Source: Aquimarina litoralis (lineage in GTDB: Bacteria; Bacteroidota; Bacteroidia; Flavobacteriales; Flavobacteriaceae). Taken from it: a stretch of DNA of 41,034 nucleotides. Below are positions 34,555 to 41,034 of this stretch, piece after piece. The stretch spans positions 1-41,034 of the forward strand of contig NZ_WEKL01000001.1 in the NCBI RefSeq assembly GCF_019295435.1, in the 5' to 3' direction. Each line of letters opens with the position of its first letter. Position 1 is the first letter of the stretch. Both the position numbers and the translations under genes were made by a program. The notes beneath the pieces were generated by a model. The model ran no database searches. It worked only from the letters and a program-made list of their open reading frames with translations, and was not told where the DNA came from.

Positions 34555-35900
34555 TGAAGAACATTTGTTTCGTTTCGAATTTTGAGAAGACTTATGTTTT
34601 TGATGGTGTTGCTCGAATTTTAAAAGATCAGCATCAAATTAAGGTTTTTTGGATAGTAGTTAATTCTAAATACTTGAAATATTTGTCTGAAAAGAATGAC
34701 TTAGATGAAATTTTATATATCCATAAAGATTTAGAAGCACATGAATCAGTTGGGGATTATAAAATAAACGAATTAGTTGCGAATGATAGATTTTTATCTC
34801 TGGATAAAGAAGTTGGGTTGCGCTTTTTAAACAGTATCCAGAAACCAGTGTATGAATTCATTAGAAAAAACAAAATAACAACTATTTTTGGAGAATTGAC
34901 ATGGTCTCATGAACTACTAATTAGTAGAATGGTTAATACTAATGTTGAGTTAGATTGTAGATATTATAATCCTCATGTGGTTCGAATTCCGAATGGAAGA
35001 TTTGCTTTCTTTAAAGAAGAAAAAGAGGACCTCAAATTAGATGATAATGTACACTATCAAGAATTAAATCACCCATTAATTAAATTAGAAAAACCAGACT
35101 ACGTAAATGTAAATGATAAAATAGTAAATGAATCATTAAAGCTTAAAACAAAATATAATAGATTTCAACGCTTTCTATCGAAGAAGAATGTGGAGAAAAA
35201 TGATCCTAGCTTATTGTATAATTTTAAGGATAGATTGAAAAGGGGCTATACTGAGGAGAAAAATAGAAGAAGATATTACAGTATAAAAACAATTTCATTT
35301 GATGAAATAAAAAATAAAAAGTATGTAGTTTATCCTCTCCATAAACAACCCGAAGCGTCTATTGATGTATTAGGTAAATACTACAATAATCAATGGATAA
35401 ATATTTTTAATATATGGAAGTTACTTCCAGGAGATTGGTGTTTAGTTGTTAAAGAGCATAGCAATGCAATTGGAGATAGAGATAAAAGTTTTTATCAAAA
35501 AATACAGAATCTTCCGAATAGTTACTTAGTAAATGAAAAGACCGATTCTTACGCTTTAATTAGAAATTGTCAAACTATTTTTACCGTTAGCGGCACCATT
35601 GCATATGAAGCTGCTTTAATGGAAAAAACTGCTTTTACATTTGCCCCCATGTTTTTCAATAAGCTAAAATACTGCCATCAAATTTCTATAGAAGACTTTA
35701 ACAACTGTGATAATTTATCAGCATTGATTTTGGAAAAAAATGGGGAAAATGATAAAAAAATGAGTGTTAAGGAGTTTTCTAATTTTGTGTATCATCACTC
35801 TTTTGAAGGAACATGGACACCTACGTCTCCTGATGTGCTCTCGCAAAGAAACCTGAATTTGTTGTCAGATGCTTTGATTCAACATCTAAATAAATCATAA
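34554..35900 (+). CDS. KpsS/Kdo-transferase-like protein, candidate pseudaminyl transferase
   Basis: The 448-residue protein resembles capsule glycosyltransferases of the KpsS/LipB type. The YPLHKQPEASIDVLG block, followed by WCLVVKEHSNAIGDRD and TVSGTIAYEAALMEK, follows the pattern of these GT-B enzymes, which bind CMP-activated nine- or eight-carbon acids (Kdo and relatives). As pseF makes CMP-pseudaminic acid nearby, a role as the transferase that attaches it is a reasonable inference. There are no membrane helices, so it would act at the inner face of the membrane. It overlaps the acyltransferase gene by one base; the polymerase gene begins 10 bases after it. Confidence 0.6.
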   Translation: MKNICFVSNFEKTYVFDGVARILKDQHQIKVFWIVVNSKYLKYLSEKNDLDEILYIHKDLEAHESVGDYKINELVANDRFLSLDKEVGLRFLNSIQKPVYEFIRKNKITTIFGELTWSHELLISRMVNTNVELDCRYYNPHVVRIPNGRFAFFKEEKEDLKLDDNVHYQELNHPLIKLEKPDYVNVNDKIVNESLKLKTKYNRFQRFLSKKNVEKNDPSLLYNFKDRLKRGYTEEKNRRRYYSIKTISFDEIKNKKYVVYPLHKQPEASIDVLGKYYNNQWINIFNIWKLLPGDWCLVVKEHSNAIGDRDKSFYQKIQNLPNSYLVNEKTDSYALIRNCQTIFTVSGTIAYEAALMEKTAFTFAPMFFNKLKYCHQISIEDFNNCDNLSALILEKNGENDKKMSVKEFSNFVYHHSFEGTWTPTSPDVLSQRNLNLLSDALIQHLNKS

Positions 35901-35910
35901 AGCGAAAGGT

Positions 35911-37155
35911 ATGGTCATAAGCAGATCTAAATTAAACACTTTTGTTTTTGGAATAATGATGTTTTTGTTAGCAACTACAAATTTGTTTTTTGTAGAGGTG
36001 GCAAGTGTAAAAATTTCAATTTATATTCTGTTTGCCTTATTTGGAATGTTTTTTCTTTCGTTGTTGAACAATCGTATTCCGAATTTTTATTCTGATTCTG
36101 CTTTTTTAATATTGATGTTTATGATTATCTCATCGGTAATTAATTTTACCGATCTTAAATATACATCAGTAATTTACTCATTTTTGTTTCTAGTTTTATT
36201 CATTTACTATAAAAACACACATGAAATATATGTGTCTAAAAGACAGGTTGTTAATATTTTAAAAGCTATTTTTTATTCTTATTTCATAGTGCTAATAATT
36301 TCACAAATATTAGTTTTTTTTGACTTAGTTGCTTTAAAAACCGAAATACAGGGGTATTATCTTTTACATGGTCCGTTGGGCATAATTTATGATGAAAGTA
36401 AAAGTTTATACAGATATTCGTCGCTCTCTTCTGAGCCTTCTTATGCTTGCATTATCGTTATAGTTATATACTATTTACTAAATAATCTAATCACAAAGCG
36501 AAAAGAAAAACTTATTCTTATGAGTATTTTATTCTTTATGGTATTTAGTTTTAAATCTACTATTGGTATTATTTTAATTTTAGTTTTGGCAATATCATTT
36601 TTGAAATTAAATTACCGTCAATTATTTTATATTTTAATTACATCAATTCTATTAATTCTAATAATTTCAATATTTGAAATAGGAACGAATAGTATTTTAC
36701 GTTTCAAAAAGTTACTGTCGCTATTATTTTCTTTCGACGGGAATTTTTTACAAAACCTTAATTCAATCGATTCAAGTGCTTATTTTAGGGTGGCACCTTT
36801 TTTTTATTATATTGAAAAAATAGATTTTTTGGATTTGCATTTTTATTTGGGATATGGCGCCAATGCTTCTCAAAGTTATTTCTCGAGATTGTTGTTTCCA
36901 AATCATCCAGAAATGATTTTTTCTCCTCAATTTTTACCGGGATTTCTATATGATTATGGATTTTTTGGAGCCTTATTAGTGGTATATGCCATCTTTAAAA
37001 AAGTAGCAAGAAGATCAGTTTTCGAAATTTTATTAATACTTTTGACCCTTCTAAATTCAAACTTTAATACGCAGCTTTTTTGGTTTGTAGTAACTTGTTT
37101 ATTTATCAATAAAGCTTTTTTACTTAAGCAATTATCACATGAACATACTCATTGA
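35911..37155 (+). CDS. Wzy-type oligosaccharide repeat-unit polymerase
   Basis: The 414-residue membrane protein has about 10-12 hydrophobic helices and a long periplasmic loop near residues 245-330 (holding IDSSAYFRVAPFFYYIEK and LGYGANASQSYFS). The SSLSSEPSYA segment in the middle, with conserved Glu-Pro-Ser, is typical of Wzy polymerases in Bacteroidota. It would join repeat units at the outer face of the inner membrane, with length set by the Wzz-like proteins at the other end of the locus. The next gene begins 17 bases before its end. Confidence 0.75.
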   Translation: MVISRSKLNTFVFGIMMFLLATTNLFFVEVASVKISIYILFALFGMFFLSLLNNRIPNFYSDSAFLILMFMIISSVINFTDLKYTSVIYSFLFLVLFIYYKNTHEIYVSKRQVVNILKAIFYSYFIVLIISQILVFFDLVALKTEIQGYYLLHGPLGIIYDESKSLYRYSSLSSEPSYACIIVIVIYYLLNNLITKRKEKLILMSILFFMVFSFKSTIGIILILVLAISFLKLNYRQLFYILITSILLILIISIFEIGTNSILRFKKLLSLLFSFDGNFLQNLNSIDSSAYFRVAPFFYYIEKIDFLDLHFYLGYGANASQSYFSRLLFPNHPEMIFSPQFLPGFLYDYGFFGALLVVYAIFKKVARRSVFEILLILLTLLNSNFNTQLFWFVVTCLFINKAFLLKQLSHEHTH

Positions 37156-38251
37156 TGCTCACATATTTAATTATCCCTATCAAGGCTCTAGAACTTATTT
37201 AAAAGAGTTATATAGTAGTCTAATTCCAATAGCTAAGGATATTAATTTTTATTTTGTAGCTGATGATATACAAATCTTAAAAGAAGAATTTGGTGAGGAA
37301 AATAAGAATGTATTTTTTGTTCAGTTTGCTTCAAAGAATAAATTTTATCGTTTGGCAATAGATCTTCCAAAAATCATCAAGAAATATAAAATTGATTTCG
37401 CTCATTTTCAATATATAAGTCCGCTTTTTAAAACTTGTAAGGAAATTGTTACAATGCATGATGTGCTTTTTAATGATTTTCCTGAATATTTCCCTAATTC
37501 TTACCGAATTAAGAACAACATTTTATTTAAACGTTCCGCTAAAAGAGCTGATATATTATTAACTGATTCGATATATTCTAAAACACGCATTTCCGAACAT
37601 TACAATATTGAAGAAGATCGCATAGAATTTATTCCTTGTGGTGTAAGTAAACGCTTCTTTGAAAATAGTAATATTGAAAACATTGATGATATAAAAGTAA
37701 AGTATAAGATTTCTAATGATTACATACTTTATTTAAGCAGAATTGAACCAAGAAAAAATCATATAGCATTAGTAAGAGCTTTTGTGGAATTAAAACTTTA
37801 TGATAAAGGTTATAATTTAGTTTTGATTGGTAAAGAGGATATTAAAAGTAAAGACTTATTTGATTTCGTAAATGAGCTAGATAAACAAATAAAGGAGAGT
37901 ATTATCTTTATATCTAATGTAGATAATTCAGAACAAGAAGCGTTTCTTAAAGGAGCTAAGCTTTTTGTTTGCCCAAGTTTTGCTGAAGGGTTTGGAATTC
38001 CTCCTTTGGAAGCGATTGCGGTTGGCACCACTACCTTGTGTTCTAATGCAACTGCAATGGCAGATTTTACTTTTTTTGAAGAAAACCACTTTGATCCTTA
38101 TAATATTCAGGAACTGAAGAATAAAATAGAACGATGCTTAGAATTTGGAGATCCAGATATAACGAAAAAGGTTTCCTATATAAAGGAACATTATAATTGG
38201 GATAAAATAGCTCAAGATTATCTTCAAATTTTGAGGGAAAACTCTATATAA
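37139..38251 (+). CDS. GT4-family glycosyltransferase
   Basis: The 370-residue GT-B enzyme has the C-terminal donor domain signature ILYLSRIEPRKNHIALV (about 196-212), then FVCPSFAEGFGIPPLEA (276-292), where E283 and E291 are the E-x7-E pair of GT4 retaining enzymes. It is cytosolic and would add a sugar (perhaps rhamnose or a GDP-derived sugar) to the lipid-linked repeat unit. Donor and acceptor cannot be predicted. It overlaps the polymerase gene by 17 bases and the ligase gene by one. Confidence 0.9.
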   Translation: MNILIDAHIFNYPYQGSRTYLKELYSSLIPIAKDINFYFVADDIQILKEEFGEENKNVFFVQFASKNKFYRLAIDLPKIIKKYKIDFAHFQYISPLFKTCKEIVTMHDVLFNDFPEYFPNSYRIKNNILFKRSAKRADILLTDSIYSKTRISEHYNIEEDRIEFIPCGVSKRFFENSNIENIDDIKVKYKISNDYILYLSRIEPRKNHIALVRAFVELKLYDKGYNLVLIGKEDIKSKDLFDFVNELDKQIKESIIFISNVDNSEQEAFLKGAKLFVCPSFAEGFGIPPLEAIAVGTTTLCSNATAMADFTFFEENHFDPYNIQELKNKIERCLEFGDPDITKKVSYIKEHYNWDKIAQDYLQILRENSI

Positions 38252-39519
38252 TGGGAAGTGAAAAAATTACTTTTTTTAATAAGTATCGAGATGATTTTAT
38301 ACTTTATGCATTATCACTAGTACTAATTACATTATTTCTTCCTATTAATTTTAATAGCATTGCCATAAATGTTTTTATCCTATCATGGTTACTACAATCT
38401 AATTTTATTAAAAAAATACGGACCATTAAAATTAGTAAGAGTAATTGGTTCTTAATGGGGTTCTTTTTGTTGTATCTAGTGGGATTATTGTATACCGCAA
38501 ATAGTAAAGAAGGATTAAAATATATAGTTAGAATTTTACCATTTTTCCTTTTTCCATTAATATTAGCAAGCTCAAGTATTACACAACTAAAAAAAGAAAA
38601 GGCTTTATTGTTTTTTGGATATTCTGGCTTGGTTATAAGTTTGATATTATTTTTAATTTCTGGGTATAATTATCTGCATAGCAGGGATATAAATTGTTTC
38701 TTTTATAAAGAATTTACCAAATTGGAAGAATTACATCCTGTATATTTTGGGATGTATTATGTTTTGAGTGTTGTTTTGGTTTTAAAAAACATTTATAAAA
38801 ATAATGTAAAAAATAAGCAAGTATATATGGGTATTCTTGTGGCGTATTCATTAGTGGTTCTAATGTTAATATCTTCGAAAATTATTATACTCGCAGCATT
38901 GATTTTAGGATTTTATGCTATTTTTCGAACCAAAGGACTTAAGGCTCAAAAATTAATATTAAGTATTCTTTTAATTGTAACAACCAGTTTGGCCATTGTT
39001 TTTTTTTCAGTTACTAAAGAAAGATTTTCGGATGTATTGAAACCTAATCTTGAGATTGTTTTCAAGGATAAATATGCCTATAATGAAAACTTCTCTGGAT
39101 TAACGCTTAGATTAGTTTTTTCAAGATTGGCTATAAAGCATTTAATAGAGGACAATCATTTTTTGTTGGGAGTTGGCACGGGCGATTATAAAGATTACAC
39201 AAATGAATTCTATGTAAAACATGATCTGCATCGTGGAAAATATTTAAATTATAATTTACATAATCAATATACTCAGACTTTTCTGTCTTTAGGGATTTTT
39301 GGCCTTATTTATTTATTTTTCATGTTGGGCAGCTTTGTTAAAAAATCAATTATATACGAAGACCCTGTTTTTTTATCTTTTGCTGTAATTATACTATTGG
39401 TTTTTTTAACAGAATCTGTACTACAAGTACACAAAGGAATAGTTTTTTTTGCTTTATTAAGCTCGCTATTTTTAATTAACAACAAAAAGATGAAGAATGA
39501 CTCAAAAAAGCAAGGTTAA
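38251..39519 (+). CDS. O-antigen ligase/polymerase-family membrane protein (Wzy_C type)
   Basis: The 422-residue protein has about 11 membrane helices and one large loop (about 285-345) containing LGVGTGDYKDYTNEF and YNLHNQYTQTFLSLGIFGL. The HNQYTQ and GIFG pattern is the hallmark of the WaaL/Wzy_C family. It may ligate the finished chain to the lipid A core or another acceptor, or act as a second polymerase. With a Wzy-like protein two genes before, a division of labour between polymerase and ligase is likely. It overlaps the next gene by 23 bases. Confidence 0.8.
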   Translation: MGSEKITFFNKYRDDFILYALSLVLITLFLPINFNSIAINVFILSWLLQSNFIKKIRTIKISKSNWFLMGFFLLYLVGLLYTANSKEGLKYIVRILPFFLFPLILASSSITQLKKEKALLFFGYSGLVISLILFLISGYNYLHSRDINCFFYKEFTKLEELHPVYFGMYYVLSVVLVLKNIYKNNVKNKQVYMGILVAYSLVVLMLISSKIIILAALILGFYAIFRTKGLKAQKLILSILLIVTTSLAIVFFSVTKERFSDVLKPNLEIVFKDKYAYNENFSGLTLRLVFSRLAIKHLIEDNHFLLGVGTGDYKDYTNEFYVKHDLHRGKYLNYNLHNQYTQTFLSLGIFGLIYLFFMLGSFVKKSIIYEDPVFLSFAVIILLVFLTESVLQVHKGIVFFALLSSLFLINNKKMKNDSKKQG

Positions 39520-40585
39520 AATAGCTGTAATAGGAACAGTAGGAGTTCCTGGGATATATGGAGGTTTTGAGACTCTTGCAGATTATCTAATTCAGAATCT
39601 AAGCAACGAGTTTGATTTTACTGTGTATTGTAGTAAGAAAAAATATAAAGATAGACCCAAAACATATCATGGAGCAAGATTAATTTATTTACCAATTGAG
39701 GCAAATGGAAAATCAAGTATTTTGTATGATATAGTTTCAATTTTTCATGCTTTATTTTATGCGGACACTTTGTTGATTTTAGGGGTAAGTGGTGCCTTTG
39801 TTCTTCCATTTGTGAAGCTTTTTACAAGAAAAAAAATAATTACTAACATTGACGGTTTAGAATGGAAAAGAGATAAATGGGGTAAATACGCGAAAAAATA
39901 CTTAAAAAAACAGGAAGAAATAGCTGTTAATTATAGTCATGAAATTATTTCTGATAATAAGGGAATTCAAGATCACGTTTCAGAATCATATAACAGTAGT
40001 AGTAATTTAATTGCTTATGGAGGTGATCATGTTTTTTATGAAAAATTAAATAGTGATACTAAGACTAAGTATAATCTACCAGATAAATATGCTTTTAAAG
40101 TATGTAGAATAGAACCAGAAAATAATATTCATATTATTCTAGAAGCCTTTAGAAATACCAATCTCAATTTGGTGTTAGTAGGTAATTGGAATAATAATCT
40201 TTATGGTACAGAGTTGAAAAACGAATATACGGATGATAACCTTTATCTTTTAGATCCAATTTACGATCAAAAGAAATTAAATGAATTAAGAAGTAATTGT
40301 TGGTTTTATATTCATGGACATAGTGCAGGAGGAACTAACCCTTCTTTAGTAGAAGCAATGAATCTAGGTTTAGCGATTATTGCATTTGATGTGCATTATA
40401 ACAGATTTACTACCAATAATAAAGCCGTATATTTTAAAACAGCTCAGGACTTAAAGGAGAAATTGAATTATATAATTGAACATGATGAAATTGTCAAAAT
40501 AGGATCAAAAATGAAGTCGATCGCCAAAGAAGAATATACTTGGCCAGTTATATCTAAGAAATATAAAAATCTATTCTTACTATAA
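39497..40585 (+). CDS. DUF1972/GT4-type glycosyltransferase
   Basis: The 362-residue protein starts KIAVIGTVGVPGIYGGFETL, the N-terminal signature of DUF1972 glycosyltransferases (GT4-like, many of them rhamnosyltransferases). NIDGLEWKRDKWG in the middle is another family block, and SAGGTNPSLVEAMNLG carries the conserved donor-site residues. It likely adds a deoxysugar at the cytosolic membrane face. As dTDP-rhamnose is made here, rhamnosyl transfer is plausible but not shown. It starts 23 bases inside the ligase gene and is followed by a 127-base gap before gmd. Confidence 0.88.
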   Translation: MTQKSKVKIAVIGTVGVPGIYGGFETLADYLIQNLSNEFDFTVYCSKKKYKDRPKTYHGARLIYLPIEANGKSSILYDIVSIFHALFYADTLLILGVSGAFVLPFVKLFTRKKIITNIDGLEWKRDKWGKYAKKYLKKQEEIAVNYSHEIISDNKGIQDHVSESYNSSSNLIAYGGDHVFYEKLNSDTKTKYNLPDKYAFKVCRIEPENNIHIILEAFRNTNLNLVLVGNWNNNLYGTELKNEYTDDNLYLLDPIYDQKKLNELRSNCWFYIHGHSAGGTNPSLVEAMNLGLAIIAFDVHYNRFTTNNKAVYFKTAQDLKEKLNYIIEHDEIVKIGSKMKSIAKEEYTWPVISKKYKNLFLL

Positions 40586-40712
40586 CAGACAGGTATTAGA
40601 ATTTAGAATTCAGGTTGATTAACTTCAAAGTGCATTATTAATTGATATTTTCGTTGAATTTCATATTTAGAAATTATTTCAGAAGACAATAAATTTATTT
40701 TAATAAAAGATT

Positions 40713-41034
40713 ATGAAAAAAGCTATTATAACAGGAATTACAGGCCAAGATGCAGCTTACTTGGCCGAGATGCTGTTGTCTAAAAACTATAAGGTCTATG
40801 GTACTTATAGAAGAACCAGTTCAACAAATTTTTGGAGGATAGAAGAGTTGGGAATAGATAATCATCCGAATCTTCATTTGTTGGAGTATGATTTAATTGA
40901 TTTATCTAGTGCCTATAGAATAATTAATGAAGTAGAACCAGATGAGATATATAACTTAGCGGCACAAAGTTTTGTAGGTGTTTCCTTTACACAACCAATT
41001 GCTACGGCTCAAATAACTGGAGTTGGTGCTATGA
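40713..41034 (+). CDS. gmd: GDP-mannose 4,6-dehydratase, N-terminal part
   Basis: The gene starts at ATG 40713 and the open frame runs to the window edge (107 codons). The N-terminus [18 protein letters not shown] is the Gmd dinucleotide-binding block, and [15 protein letters not shown] is a strong family motif; [16 protein letters not shown] also fits. The GQDG of most members reads GQDA here. The enzyme turns GDP-mannose, supplied through manC, to GDP-4-keto-6-deoxymannose, the precursor of fucose, rhamnose or perosamine. The missing part should hold the YxxxK active site. The next enzyme, beyond the edge, would decide the end product. Confidence 0.92.
   Translation, partial: MKKAIITGITGQDAAYLAEMLLSKNYKVYGTYRRTSSTNFWRIEELGIDNHPNLHLLEYDLIDLSSAYRIINEVEPDEIYNLAAQSFVGVSFTQPIATAQITGVGAM

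Noticed and set aside
1-41034. tRNA or rRNA genes, CRISPR arrays, insertion sequences, phage genes, attachment sites
   Set aside because: None recognised on either strand: no cloverleaf-like sequences, no regularly spaced repeats, no transposase or integrase motifs in the translated frames.

Overview
The window looks like chromosomal DNA of a member of the Bacteroidota, most likely a marine Flavobacteriaceae. The evidence is AT-rich DNA, the end of a PorP/SprF-type protein of the type IX secretion system, a DUF4837 lipoprotein, the gene order tatA / M23 peptidase / GH3-family enzyme / nucleoside-phosphorylase-like protein, and promoters of the Bacteroidota type (TTTG, 19 bp, TAnnTTTG). Genus-level naming is not supported by what I can see.

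Region 1 (1-12.6 kb) is housekeeping and general genes on both strands: PorP/SprF-like C-terminus, DoxX-like membrane protein and holB (minus), pgk (plus), a LysM lytic transglycosylase (plus), an exported SDR and a membrane AraC-type regulator (minus), a DUF4837 lipoprotein and tex (plus), a small secreted protein with a duplicated motif (minus), and tatA (minus). Several have clear hairpin terminators or promoter elements.

Region 2 (12.8-16.9 kb) is a tight plus-strand run of an M23 peptidase, a GH3-like enzyme and a conserved protein with a nucleoside-phosphorylase-like C-terminal half. It leads without a gap into Region 3 (16.9 kb to the end), a surface polysaccharide locus in which every gene is on the plus strand. 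Its order is two Wzz-like chain-length proteins; rfbB-rfbA-rfbC-rfbD (dTDP-L-rhamnose); manC (GDP-mannose); pseB-pseC-pseF-pseG, two formyltransferase-fold proteins, a PIG-L deacetylase and pseI (CMP-pseudaminic acid); an asparagine-synthetase-like protein; a Wzx flippase; a hexapeptide acyltransferase; a KpsS/Kdo-transferase-like protein; a Wzy polymerase; a GT4 glycosyltransferase; an O-antigen ligase/polymerase; a DUF1972 glycosyltransferase; and the start of gmd, cut by the window edge.

Together these genes would make three kinds of activated sugar (dTDP-rhamnose, a CMP-pseudaminic acid derivative, a GDP-6-deoxyhexose), assemble them into a repeat unit, flip, polymerise and attach it. The most interesting part is the pse block: no GNAT-type PseH acetyltransferase is visible, and its place is taken by two different short formyltransferase-like proteins plus a PIG-L deacetylase. 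This suggests an N-formylated or otherwise re-acylated pseudaminic acid, possibly tailored further by the adjacent amidotransferase-like protein. That is inference from gene content, not shown by the sequence alone.
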